Of a stretch of DNA of 64,000 nucleotides, positions 54,187-63,170 are shown one piece after another (within the stretch, counting starts at the first letter, position 1; the number at the start of each line of letters is the position of its first letter). Location of the stretch: positions 442,121 through 506,120 of the forward strand of contig CAWBCC010000013.1 of NCBI GenBank assembly GCA_963787185.1. Direction: 5' to 3'. The stretch comes from JAJXZP01 sp963787185. GTDB lineage: Bacteria > Spirochaetota > Spirochaetia > Treponematales > Rectinemataceae. The position numbers were made by a program, and so were the translations under genes. The notes beneath the pieces are model-generated. The model was not told the DNA's origin. It made no database searches and was given only the letters and a program-made list of their open reading frames with translations.

Positions 54187-56574
54187 TCAATGTGGATCAC
54201 TCGCACTTGTTGTACCACGCAGTACCGAACAGGTAGCCGCAATTGTTTGAACTACATCCCCCTCGCCAGCATGTAATGAATATCGCTCTTCATGTCTCAT
54301 AAATCGGCAACCCTCCAGGATCGAATCTAATCCGGCAAAATTTCCTGAGTCGCCTCGGTGGAAAAAATCGAGGCGAAACTTACCGAGATCGTAATCGTAT
54401 GCTACATCAAGGACATAATGGGACATAGCCCGCTCGAACCCATCCAAGTAGAGGCAAGGCGGCTCATTCGACGCATCACCGGGGGGATCGTAATACTCGA
54501 TCCGTGAGAAAGGCGTAATGTCGATCGCATTCAACATTTGCCGTTTGAACAGGTTATAGGTGTGGAGTTCGGCATGGGCGCCGCTCATGCGTTCCCCTTT
54601 GAGCAAGACGAAGCCTTGGGTCGATTCTTTGCGCACATTCATGGCCGATCGACTCAAATAGGATAATAACTCCGGGTTCTCGAGGAAGAGACGTCGCCAT
54701 CCTGTGGCCTTCGAGTTGTCAATGACAGCTTGCAGTGAGCTCTTGGGGTCGGCCGGATCGACCTGATCTATGAGGCGCTTGAGAGTGGGCCGGTGGGTCG
54801 TTTCCCTATCTCCTTTCAGAAAGCGCCGCCAGCCAATGTCTCGACCATTTTTAGCACCGAAACTCTGATTGGAGCCCACAGTCGTAAGGTAGTCATCGAT
54901 GGCCAACAGTGCCCGTTCCCAGCGGAACTCGCCGAAGTCACGAATACCTTCGTCATCGAAAAGCGCTCGTGCCTTGGCGGAGTACTCGGCGAAACTGTCC
55001 CTGAAGGCCTTATCTTCCTCCGCCGACCAAGCGCAATCCCCGTTGCGCTCGAAGTAAGCATCGATTCCAGAGAGGAACAAGAGAAAGCCTATTTGCCCGT
55101 CAAAATAGTCGATCTGCTCCATAGGAAAGATCATGCCTGCCCAACAATCCTCACGGAACAGGAGCGCCGCCTTGATCTGCTCTTCACGAAATTGGAGCTT
55201 ATCCATTCCAGGCAATCCATCCAGGGACTGGATGCATGGGTAAAGGTCCGCGCCGTATTCGAGAAGATGGTCGACGGCTTGGATGGAGTTCGCAAACTCG
55301 GTCTCATTGTTGTAGGGCGCTGTACCGGAAATTAGGTTGTGGACCAAACGCATCCATCTCTCAAGCCCGTCGTGGTCGGAGAAGACGTCCCCGTCACTCC
55401 ATCTCACGAGGTACTGTTGGTAGGCATGGAGATGGATCCGCTCTGTATAGGCAGCATCCGCGTACCCCTGAGCCGCCTTCGCGATCGCGATGCCCTCATC
55501 GTAGGGACGAAAATCAGGAAGGAAGTGGCAAGGGCCTTCGGGGCTATTGGACAGCAAGTCTAGGAAGGCAATCAGGTCCACGATGAACTTTTCATCGACG
55601 CAGCCTTTTTCAACATAGAAGCGAAATGAAAGGACCGCCTTTCCCTTTCCGAAGAGGTCTTTCAAAAAATCGCCGCCGTTCTTTGATGCGGAGCGATTGA
55701 AGAGGAACACCTCGATGAAACGAAAGAAACAAGGATCGTAGTTCTTTGGTTCCTTGCCCGATATCGCCCAGAACAGCTTGGCCCATGCAGTGTCGATTCG
55801 GAACGAGAAATAGTCGTGAACGGACACAATGCGTTCCTTTCCGGCAGTCGTGAGAGAGAAACGCTTCGTACAAAAACCATCATCCCGAATGTGCTGCTCG
55901 AGTTTTGCTTTGAAATTTTCAAAGGTTGTGAGTGGTTTGCCGCGGGCGTTCATCTTTATATACAGGTCATCGGACAGGCCAATTCCATCCAGGGGGAGGA
56001 GGAGGAACGAGATGGGACAATTGTCGGGGTCCCGCAGGCGGTCGAAGGAAAGCTCGTATTCCCGGAAGCGCTTATGGATCGCATCGAGCATGACCAGCAT
56101 GCCCTGAATTGTGGGATCGTAGCGCCATGCATAGTGGAACCATGCCGCGTCCTCTATTCTCTTTTTCAGGTCGCCATCAGCGGGGATGGTGATGTCCGCA
56201 TTTATGAGCGCCTGACAGAACTCTCGGGAGCTCGCGCGGGTCTCGTAGCCGAACTTACGGAGCAATGCCCTGTTCTCATCGTTGAGTTTACTTTCCTTTT
56301 TGCAGAGATACCAGTGCAGGAGGTAGATGGTCGTCAGGCGTTGCTGCCCATCTAGGGGCTGAAAACGGGAAGCGACGATGCTGCCGTACACGAAGTCGAG
56401 TTCCACCGGCTCGTCTTTGAAAGCGTGGAACAGGGCTTCGACGAAGTTCGTTCGGATTTCTTCCGTTTCCGGTCGTCCCTGCGCATAGTCGCGTTGGATG
56501 ATGGGAATATCGACGTCGTATTTCTGCAAGAGAGACCATAATGTCATCGGTCGAAAACCAGGAATGCCGCTCAT
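54187..56574 (-). CDS. DUF262-domain protein (GmrS-like), second gene of a pair
   Basis: A 795-residue protein. The N-terminal DUF262 domain has PIIQRDYAQGR (24-34) and LDGQQRLTTIYLLHW (74-88), the nucleotide-binding/hydrolysing motifs of GmrS-type and BrxU-type proteins. The remaining 500 residues hold no HNH motif that I can see, unlike the partner gene. Its ATG overlaps the partner's stop by 4 bases, so the two are made together and may form a complex. Probable role: restriction of modified or invading DNA. Confidence 0.8.
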   Translation of the reverse strand: MSGIPGFRPMTLWSLLQKYDVDIPIIQRDYAQGRPETEEIRTNFVEALFHAFKDEPVELDFVYGSIVASRFQPLDGQQRLTTIYLLHWYLCKKESKLNDENRALLRKFGYETRASSREFCQALINADITIPADGDLKKRIEDAAWFHYAWRYDPTIQGMLVMLDAIHKRFREYELSFDRLRDPDNCPISFLLLPLDGIGLSDDLYIKMNARGKPLTTFENFKAKLEQHIRDDGFCTKRFSLTTAGKERIVSVHDYFSFRIDTAWAKLFWAISGKEPKNYDPCFFRFIEVFLFNRSASKNGGDFLKDLFGKGKAVLSFRFYVEKGCVDEKFIVDLIAFLDLLSNSPEGPCHFLPDFRPYDEGIAIAKAAQGYADAAYTERIHLHAYQQYLVRWSDGDVFSDHDGLERWMRLVHNLISGTAPYNNETEFANSIQAVDHLLEYGADLYPCIQSLDGLPGMDKLQFREEQIKAALLFREDCWAGMIFPMEQIDYFDGQIGFLLFLSGIDAYFERNGDCAWSAEEDKAFRDSFAEYSAKARALFDDEGIRDFGEFRWERALLAIDDYLTTVGSNQSFGAKNGRDIGWRRFLKGDRETTHRPTLKRLIDQVDPADPKSSLQAVIDNSKATGWRRLFLENPELLSYLSRSAMNVRKESTQGFVLLKGERMSGAHAELHTYNLFKRQMLNAIDITPFSRIEYYDPPGDASNEPPCLYLDGFERAMSHYVLDVAYDYDLGKFRLDFFHRGDSGNFAGLDSILEGCRFMRHEERYSLHAGEGDVVQTIAATCSVLRGTTSASDPH

Positions 56575-58415
56575 CGCTTTCCATCCTTATTGGATTCGTG
56601 AGGCAAATACGGCCTCAAAATCTCCTTGATATTGGCCTTATACTTCTCGCGATCGACGCGCTCCCAGAAGTGCAGTTGCGTGGCATCGTCGCTGTAGAAT
56701 TTGAGAAAGACGTTGCGCGTGCAAACCGGCACGAATCCTCCGTTCTTGACAGTCTGGATAATCCGCTTCCGTTTGCTCGGGAAGATCGCAGCTTTGTAAC
56801 TTCTATTGGTGCGCGAATCCAGCAGGACAAGATTCGAAAGATCGTTTTCGTAGTCTCCATAGTCAACGAAAAGAGCGATCACGTCGTCATACACCTTCTT
56901 GAAAAGAACCTTATCAGGTTTCTCCGTGTTCTGCAGATTCCGGAGTCTGGCGACAAGATCGGCATTTTGGGTGTCTTCGACGAAAGGCAAAGTCTCCTTG
57001 CACCAGTGACTGATGGCATCATACTCCGTCGGAGCATCATCGGCGACGGCATGCACGTGCTCGATGTCCCATGGTTCCAGCTTGAACCGGTCGAAGGGGA
57101 AACGGGCAGTCCCGTCTTCGGATTGTTCCATTGTTTCGATGTTGTGCAGGAGAAGAACCTGCATCAACTTGTCTCTATGATCGGTGTAGGACATGTCGTC
57201 GATGCTGACATCACTCATCGTCTCTGCCAAGCGTTTACGAATCGTCTCCTGGAACTCCGTTTTGGTCGTGCTTGTGCGCTGGTCTTCCAGCAAGGCTTTC
57301 AGGGTATCACCGGTATTGTCCACGTGGATCAGATACCCGATACGATGATACAACGTCCGATTGTGGTACCAGCCCTCAAGGATCATAAACTGGTCCTTTA
57401 TCTCTTTCCACAGCGTCACGATCCCATGCGGGTCATTCTTTGCCGCCAACAAGTTCCTGAAGTATCGGAAAGTATGGAATTGGTCCGCGTTCCTGTCCTT
57501 GTCTGCCAGCAGATCAAGCAGGAGTTCGATCCTTGTGGCATAGGTAGCTTGGACGGGATCGATGATGAAAGACCAGAAGGCATCATCGCGCAGGCTGGTC
57601 TCGATTGCGTCCCACTCACTCGCGATCTCCACCTGACGCAGATGGATCCGCTCTTCCTCTCGATTACCCGAACCGACGACGAAGTTGTCGTGATTCAGGA
57701 TGAGGGCCTTGACCAACTCGGCATTGGTCAGAGGAATCTTGTATATATTGAGGCGTGTGAAGACCTCGACAGGATCGGACTCCTCGGTCTCGTACCAGAT
57801 CGCCCGAGTATGATTGAGGAAGGTATCGATGAATAGCTTCGGATCGCCCCTGGGCAATCCTTTGGCCCAGGCATTGATGCATTCGAAGGCCTGCCACATA
57901 TGGTGCAGATCGATGTCCCCTCGTGCCTCAACAGGTTCGGCTTGGCCCAGAACAAGGCTACTCAAGAAGGAGGCTGACTCGCGCGTGTGGTAGGCGATGA
58001 GAGGTTCGGGCTCTCCGTCCTGCCCTCGCCAGGCCTGATTAATAAAGCGTGTGATGAGAAAGATGGTCGTGATACGCTGCTGGCCATCGATGACTTCGTA
58101 CCAATCGCCGTCTAGGTCAAGCCTGAAGCACTCTGCGCTGTTCCGCGGAACCTTCTTGGTCACGATCGGTTGGATGCAGTACCAGGTTCCCATCTGCCCA
58201 TTGGTCCGAATTTTTTCCCCGAACTCGAGGATATCCTCAAGCAGGGCTTCGACTTCCGTCTTTGTCCATCTGTATCCCCGCTGGTAATCGGGAATGAAGA
58301 AGCGCTTCTTTCGATCGTTTAATTCGCCGATAGTCGGCGTCTCGAGTATGGATCCCCTCATTCTCCCCCCCCCCCGAATAATCTTGACTCCGCGCTGACG
58401 TTCAGCTTGTCCCAT
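56571..58415 (-). CDS. DUF262 + DUF1524 (GmrSD-type) nuclease, with poly-G tract near start
   Basis: About 614 residues from the ATG at 58415, 5 bases after AAGGAGG. DUF262 shows IPDYQRGYRW (41-50) and IDGQQRITTIF (109-119); a DUF1524/HNH region has DIEHVHA (450-456, H453/H455) and NLVLLDSRTNRSYKAAIF (about 530-548). This is the composition of type IV, modification-dependent GmrSD enzymes. Codons 13-17 run through G11 (58365-58375), so slipped-strand changes would break the frame from this start; an ATG at 58361 just beyond the tract might rescue it. It follows the WYL gene by 160 bases and overlaps the second DUF262 gene by 4. Confidence 0.82.
   Translation of the reverse strand: MGQAERQRGVKIIRGGGRMRGSILETPTIGELNDRKKRFFIPDYQRGYRWTKTEVEALLEDILEFGEKIRTNGQMGTWYCIQPIVTKKVPRNSAECFRLDLDGDWYEVIDGQQRITTIFLITRFINQAWRGQDGEPEPLIAYHTRESASFLSSLVLGQAEPVEARGDIDLHHMWQAFECINAWAKGLPRGDPKLFIDTFLNHTRAIWYETEESDPVEVFTRLNIYKIPLTNAELVKALILNHDNFVVGSGNREEERIHLRQVEIASEWDAIETSLRDDAFWSFIIDPVQATYATRIELLLDLLADKDRNADQFHTFRYFRNLLAAKNDPHGIVTLWKEIKDQFMILEGWYHNRTLYHRIGYLIHVDNTGDTLKALLEDQRTSTTKTEFQETIRKRLAETMSDVSIDDMSYTDHRDKLMQVLLLHNIETMEQSEDGTARFPFDRFKLEPWDIEHVHAVADDAPTEYDAISHWCKETLPFVEDTQNADLVARLRNLQNTEKPDKVLFKKVYDDVIALFVDYGDYENDLSNLVLLDSRTNRSYKAAIFPSKRKRIIQTVKNGGFVPVCTRNVFLKFYSDDATQLHFWERVDREKYKANIKEILRPYLPHESNKDGKR
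58365..58375 (-). repeat. G11 homopolymer tract
   Basis: Eleven C on the plus strand, G on the coding strand, between the ribosome-binding-site-supported ATG (58415) and the next in-frame ATG (58361) of the DUF262/DUF1524 gene. At this length it is prone to slipped-strand mispairing, the usual cause of phase variation. Confidence 0.9.
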
Positions 58416-58575
58416 GCTTCCTCCTTCGCTTAGCCTTCCTGATTGGGTCATAGGATAATTATTGGGGAGGTGATTGGAACGACAATCCACATTCGCTGGC
58501 TCTATATTGCTGAATAGGACAGAGAGACCAGCGAGATACTCAAGCATGCTGCCTCCTCTGGCTGCCGGACTTCCC

Positions 58576-59598
58576 TCATGACTCATCCTGCAAGCGATAG
58601 ACTTCTACTACCCTCCTCGATTCCTCAGCAATCTCATCCTTGAGGGATTCGGGCTCCACAGCAACCACATCAGATCCCCAACTCAGGATCCATCTTTTCA
58701 GACCGAAACGACCTGCAGTCTCGAACCTCAGCATGAGTCTACCATCGGGCAACTCCTCGAAGCAGTAGGACTCCGGCCATGACCGATCGCGTACATAGGG
58801 TGCCTGATCCTCAGAGAAGATGAGTTTGACGGAGAACTCTTCCTCCTCTTGTACGATGCCAAACGGATCTGCCAGGCGCTTTTCGGCGTCGAAGTTCGCA
58901 GGGGGGACGAAGCTCTTATCGAGGGGCTTCAGCTCCCTGATGCGTTCGAGAGCGAGGATGCGGATCGAGCCGTACCGGGGCACCTCGACGTAGCAATAGA
59001 GCCCTCCCTCGTTCTCGAAGAGCGCAAGGGGGGCGATCTCGTAGGTCTTCACGTCGCCGCTTTCCCGCGACTCGTACGATACCTCGCACGTATGTCGCTC
59101 CGCGGTAGCGTCGAGGAGCATCCCAAAGTATCGCTCAACATCTGGGTTTCCCGCCTTTCCAGCGGTCCGGGATGTAAGAAGCGCGGGACCCTGCTTCGCT
59201 TCGCCTGCTCCTGATCTCTTGGGGGCGAGCGCGTACCCCGCCGCTGCTCCAACGAACGAGAGCTTGTCGCGGAGTTTCCGGACTGCGGGCAGGAGCGCTG
59301 GGTCGCGAGCCGCGGACTCAAAGAGGTAGTCCAGGAGGACGCGGTCTTCGAGGTCGAGGGATACTGATGGTAGGGGAACCCACCACGAGGGATTCCGACC
59401 GGAATCGACGAGGCGATACCGATCGCCGTGATCCTCGTCCTTGTAGTAGGGATACTGCAGCTCGTCGAGGGCCTCGAGGACGCGATACACGCTCCGACGC
59501 GAGATGCCAAGCTTCTCCTCGAGCTCGCCGATCGTGGCTCCCGATAGTCGACCGATCAGCTTGGCCGCGGAAAGTAGCTGGATCAGGGAATGATACAC
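58576..59598 (-). CDS. WYL-domain transcriptional regulator
   Basis: A 340-residue protein: N-terminal winged HTH (GATIGELEEKLGISRRSVYRVLEALDEL, about 20-48), a WYL domain (EIAPLALFENEGGLYCYVEVPRYGSIRILALERIREL, about 205-240) and a C-terminal WCX part. Such regulators (BrxR, CapW) often sit in phage-defence islands and repress them until DNA-damage or nucleotide signals appear. GTG start with GGAG 8-9 bases before it. It lies 41 bases below the DnaE-like gene and upstream of the DUF262 pair, all in one direction. Confidence 0.87.
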   Translation of the reverse strand: MYHSLIQLLSAAKLIGRLSGATIGELEEKLGISRRSVYRVLEALDELQYPYYKDEDHGDRYRLVDSGRNPSWWVPLPSVSLDLEDRVLLDYLFESAARDPALLPAVRKLRDKLSFVGAAAGYALAPKRSGAGEAKQGPALLTSRTAGKAGNPDVERYFGMLLDATAERHTCEVSYESRESGDVKTYEIAPLALFENEGGLYCYVEVPRYGSIRILALERIRELKPLDKSFVPPANFDAEKRLADPFGIVQEEEEFSVKLIFSEDQAPYVRDRSWPESYCFEELPDGRLMLRFETAGRFGLKRWILSWGSDVVAVEPESLKDEIAEESRRVVEVYRLQDES

Positions 59599-59639
59599 TC
59601 TGGAAACTCCTGGCCTCGCGGCGCCATGCTTTTCTCAGT

Positions 59640-60824
59640 CTAGCGTCCAGCGGTCGAGAAGACAAGTTTGTAGCCCTCTCCGTCAGAATAGACCATGCGG
59701 CTTTCCAGAAAGAACCGCTTGAACTCGTCAGGGTGGTGCGCCTTTAGCCAAGCACAGCGATAGGCGACGAGAGCCATGGAAACGCAATGGCTCTGCAGCA
59801 TGATGGGACGAGCACGTTCCATGATGAAATCGAAGACGCTCTCGGCCTCATTGGAAGGCAACGAGCCGAGCGCTCCGCTCGCTTCGATGAATTCTCGCCG
59901 AAGCTCGCCGATCTTAGGGGTATCCCCCGTGTCGCGATGCTTCCACGCCGACACCGCGCGAGACAGGCTCCATCCAGCAAGGTAAGCGATCGCTTTGACC
60001 GCTTGTTCTTGGTACTCGAGCGTCCCCCGACTTTCATGGGTAAAAGGAGACAGGAATCGAGTCTCGATATCATTAGGAAGCTTCTCGGGGTCGAATGAAC
60101 AAGGCCTGATGATGAACGCGAGATCCCAGAGACTTCGCGGCTTTGCTTTATCCCAGAGTCGTGCATCCACATATATTTCGTAAGACCTGACCCCATCGGT
60201 ACCGCCTCTCGAAAGAAGCTCATAGGTTGATCCGTCGTCCAAGGCCAACTTCTCAAGTTCAATTCTTGTACCGCGAGAATCGAGATGACCCAACAATGCT
60301 TTCAAGTGCGAGATAACAATCTGACCGCAAATGGCTATGGAGCATGCCCCATCTTCGTCTACCGGAAGCGGCTTGAGGAGTTTCGTAGCGATCGAGAACG
60401 CTTCCTCCAATTGATCTAGGGCTACATCAATAAAGAACGTATGTGGATAGTAGGAGGCAAAGCATTCATAGAGAAGACCATAGTCGAGAGGATTTATCTC
60501 TGTTATCCCGAGGAGCCAGCAGATCAGCGACCCAGGATCGGCCACGTTCCCCGGTCCCAAGGCTATTCCATTGCGACGAAGTTCAGCGACGAGATCGGAG
60601 GCGGCGAGAAAGCCCTCGATCAGCTCAGGATCGTTGGTGGCTACGAGCTCTGCTTCGAGTCGTCTTCTCATCGTGCCATCACCAGCGCTGGATTTCTGCG
60701 ATACTGCGGTCTGGGCTCGATTCCATAGCTCTAATTTGTTGGCTACCGCAGCGCTATCGGGGTCTGAGGAATTGAGCCTTCGTGCGCCAAACCTATGGGT
60801 GCTCGTACGATTAGAAAAAACCAT
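59640..60824 (-). CDS. short DnaE-derived protein lacking polymerase active-site residues
   Basis: A 394-residue protein that aligns by eye with pieces of the DnaE (Pol III alpha) catalytic core. RLEAELVATNDPELIEGF and GIALGPGNVADPGSL (86-100) match the GPGRGSxAGSL region; LGITEINPLDYGLLYE (105-120) matches the stretch before PDxDxDF; YELLSRGGTDGV (201-212) and LEYQEQAVKAIAYLAGWSL (269-287) match the fingers; SHCVSMALVAYRCAWLKAHHPDEF (345-368) matches NKSHAxAYxxxAYQTAxLKxHYP. The catalytic PDxDxD is replaced (HTFFIDVALD), GRGS is GNVA, MDFLGL is lost, and there are no PHP or OB domains. AAGGAGG before the ATG supports the start. Probably a non-catalytic homologue with a regulatory or DNA-binding role. 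Confidence 0.65.
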   Translation of the reverse strand: MVFSNRTSTHRFGARRLNSSDPDSAAVANKLELWNRAQTAVSQKSSAGDGTMRRRLEAELVATNDPELIEGFLAASDLVAELRRNGIALGPGNVADPGSLICWLLGITEINPLDYGLLYECFASYYPHTFFIDVALDQLEEAFSIATKLLKPLPVDEDGACSIAICGQIVISHLKALLGHLDSRGTRIELEKLALDDGSTYELLSRGGTDGVRSYEIYVDARLWDKAKPRSLWDLAFIIRPCSFDPEKLPNDIETRFLSPFTHESRGTLEYQEQAVKAIAYLAGWSLSRAVSAWKHRDTGDTPKIGELRREFIEASGALGSLPSNEAESVFDFIMERARPIMLQSHCVSMALVAYRCAWLKAHHPDEFKRFFLESRMVYSDGEGYKLVFSTAGR

Positions 60825-61022
60825 TGGGTCATCCTCCTTGCCCTAGCTTTTGCACAAGCATTTCATGCCTCTGCGTCAGATTCGGTCTCAGATTTCGAAA
60901 TATCGACATCTCTCCGACCGCTCGTCTCCAAGCTCACACCGCACGATTTTTTTCATGCCTTCCGCATATCATGACCGAATCCGACATGCGGCCATGGTAT
61001 CGGTCTCTCGAGGGGGACCCTG
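60825..61022. promoter_or_regulatory. divergent intergenic region between the DnaE-like and AAA+ genes
   Basis: 198 bases that must carry the promoters of both the minus-strand DnaE-like/WYL set and the plus-strand AAA+ gene. It is more AT-rich than either gene. A likely place for WYL operators; I see no clear palindrome. Confidence 0.4.
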
Positions 61023-63047
61023 ATGCCCAGAAGCGGTTATCTCGAACACAGAATCGCCTGTTTGTTGATCACCTGGCTGGAAGAGTATCCTTGGACGGAG
61101 GAGCTTTATGACCTGACCGCTGCCCTACTCGATAGGACCCAATCTTCCAAAAAGCCTAGTAAGCGACAGGCCTTCCCGGAGGATCCAGAAAAGGCCGGGA
61201 AGCTCCGAGTGCCCTGCCTCCAGAGACTCGGATCGCTCGTCGAACCGGTCATATCCAATCCAGCCATAAACGCTCTGGTCCAGCGATTCGGTCTCATGCT
61301 AGGTCAAGCTCTGCTGGTCGAATACTTCTTCCTCTACGGAAGCTTCGGGGCTCTGGAGCAGTATTTCGACAAACTGTCCGAGTGGGAGCAGATCGACCGT
61401 CTCGCGCGCTGGTGCGGAATGGAAAATAACATGATGCTTCATGAGCTCAGCACTTCGGGGAAGTCAGTCCGTTCGGGGATCGCGGTCGACGAGGGACGAG
61501 CGCTCAGGATGCCTTCGCACGGTATCACCTTCGGCCTCGCGACACCGGTATTTTCATTTATCGACGCAGAGAACAAGTATCCGCTCTCTTCTTTCGTAAT
61601 CGAAGGCGACACCAGAGAAGTCCTTCCGCTCTCGGCGTTTGATCTGGCACCGGTCACCCTTGCGGCGGCTAGGGCGAGCTTGAGCCTGACCGAAGGCAAG
61701 TCGACTTTGCTCCTATTCGGCAAGCCAGGGACCGGCAAGACAGAGTTCTCGCGCAGTCTGTGCGTTTCATCCGGCTTTCAGCCCTGCTTCCTCAAGCACG
61801 ATCGATCGGGGAAACGAAGCATCGCTGAACTGTTTCTCGCTGCGCGCCTCGTCGATCCTGCCCGGGAGGCCCTGATCATAGATGAGGCCGACGAGATCCT
61901 GAACCTTGAACCCGGACCACTCACACCTCCGAACGACGGGATCAATAAGAGCATGATCAACGAGTTTTTGGACGGCTCTGACGCCAGGATGATCTTCATC
62001 AGCAACGCGAGCGAGAGAATCCCCGATTCCATCATCCGAAGATTCTCTTTCCATCTCGGCTTCGAGGATTTCAGGCCCGCGCGACGCCTCAAGATCTGGA
62101 ACGCGCTCTGCGATGGAGAAACCACCCTCACGGCGAGCGAACGGCAGGTACTCGCCGGCCGCTACCGGGCCAACCCATCCCGCATCCGACAGGTTGTCGA
62201 CGTCTGCAGGTCGCTTTCCACAACAGGCCCGAACGTCGAGCCCTTCCAGGTGGCCCAGGACATGCTCGCGAGGAGCGACGAGCTGATGTACGGTATCCCT
62301 AGAAAGGCCATCGAGCCTTGCAGCAGGTACGACGCCCGTTTTCTTAACATCGGCAAGCCCGTGGATAGCCTTCTCCGGAGCCTGGAAGCGTGGAAGGATG
62401 ATTTTCGTGAGAACGAGCGAGGGCTGAACCTCCTCTTCTATGGCGCGCCCGGTACGGGGAAGACGGCCTTCGGCCACTATCTCGCCGAATACCTCGGGCT
62501 CTATCCCGTCGTCAAGCGAGCGAGCGATCTTCTGGGTCCATTCGTCGGGATGACGGAGAGGGCTATTCGAGATGCCTTTACCGAGGCCGAAGGGGCGGTC
62601 CTTATCATCGACGAGGCGGACAGCCTCCTCTCCGAGCGGCAAGCTGCGACGCACGTGTGGGAGCGGAGCAGGACGAACGAGATCCTCACCTCGATGGAGT
62701 CGTTCAAAGGGCTCTTCATCGCGTCGACGAATCTCAGGAGCGTGCTCGACGGTGCCAGCTTCCGCCGGTTCGCGTTCAAGGTTGAATTTCGAGGTATCGC
62801 GCCTGAGAAGCTGCAGGCCCTCATGGCTGCCTACTTTCCGGGACTCAGCTGGAGAGAGGAGGAGCAGTGCGTTCTGGAGAACCTCGGACAGGTCACCCTG
62901 GGAGACGTTGCCGCAGTCGCGCGCCGGTGCGAGTTTTCTCATGAAATCACGACAGCCCTCGTGCTCGCCGAGTTGCAGGAGGAACTCTCGATCAGGGAAC
63001 CCAAGACTGGGAAGATCGGGTTCTCGCTGGAGCGGGCGGACGGCTAA
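61023..63047 (+). CDS. tandem AAA+ ATPase
   Basis: A 674-residue protein with a roughly 220-residue N-terminal region of unknown fold and two AAA+ modules. D1: Walker A GKPGTGKTEFSR (about 233), Walker B ALIIDEADEIL (about 285), sensor-1 region IFISNASE. D2: Walker A GAPGTGKTAFGHYLAEYL (about 474), Walker B AVLIIDEADSLL (about 527), ASTNLRSVLDGASFRRF with a candidate arginine finger. D2 resembles a group of bacterial ATPases often beside WYL regulators. It probably forms a hexamer that remodels a protein or nucleoprotein partner; the neighbouring DnaE-like protein is the obvious candidate. GAGGGGG precedes the ATG. Confidence 0.85.
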   Translation: MPRSGYLEHRIACLLITWLEEYPWTEELYDLTAALLDRTQSSKKPSKRQAFPEDPEKAGKLRVPCLQRLGSLVEPVISNPAINALVQRFGLMLGQALLVEYFFLYGSFGALEQYFDKLSEWEQIDRLARWCGMENNMMLHELSTSGKSVRSGIAVDEGRALRMPSHGITFGLATPVFSFIDAENKYPLSSFVIEGDTREVLPLSAFDLAPVTLAAARASLSLTEGKSTLLLFGKPGTGKTEFSRSLCVSSGFQPCFLKHDRSGKRSIAELFLAARLVDPAREALIIDEADEILNLEPGPLTPPNDGINKSMINEFLDGSDARMIFISNASERIPDSIIRRFSFHLGFEDFRPARRLKIWNALCDGETTLTASERQVLAGRYRANPSRIRQVVDVCRSLSTTGPNVEPFQVAQDMLARSDELMYGIPRKAIEPCSRYDARFLNIGKPVDSLLRSLEAWKDDFRENERGLNLLFYGAPGTGKTAFGHYLAEYLGLYPVVKRASDLLGPFVGMTERAIRDAFTEAEGAVLIIDEADSLLSERQAATHVWERSRTNEILTSMESFKGLFIASTNLRSVLDGASFRRFAFKVEFRGIAPEKLQALMAAYFPGLSWREEEQCVLENLGQVTLGDVAAVARRCEFSHEITTALVLAELQEELSIREPKTGKIGFSLERADG

Positions 63048-63170
63048 AGATATACTCAAGATTGCCCTTCCGGAAGTCCACGGCCCAGTTCGGGCTGCGA
63101 GTTCGGAAATCAGATCGGCTCTTGCGATCACCAGAGCCAGTTGCCATGTTTTTTGTGCCGAGGAGAAGAG

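Noticed and set aside
59640..60824. That the DnaE-like gene is a decayed fragment of a normal dnaE
   Set aside because: The frame is intact, has its own strong ribosome-binding site, and spans several separate DnaE motifs with the intervening parts cleanly missing rather than frameshifted; a pseudogene looks less likely, though not excluded.
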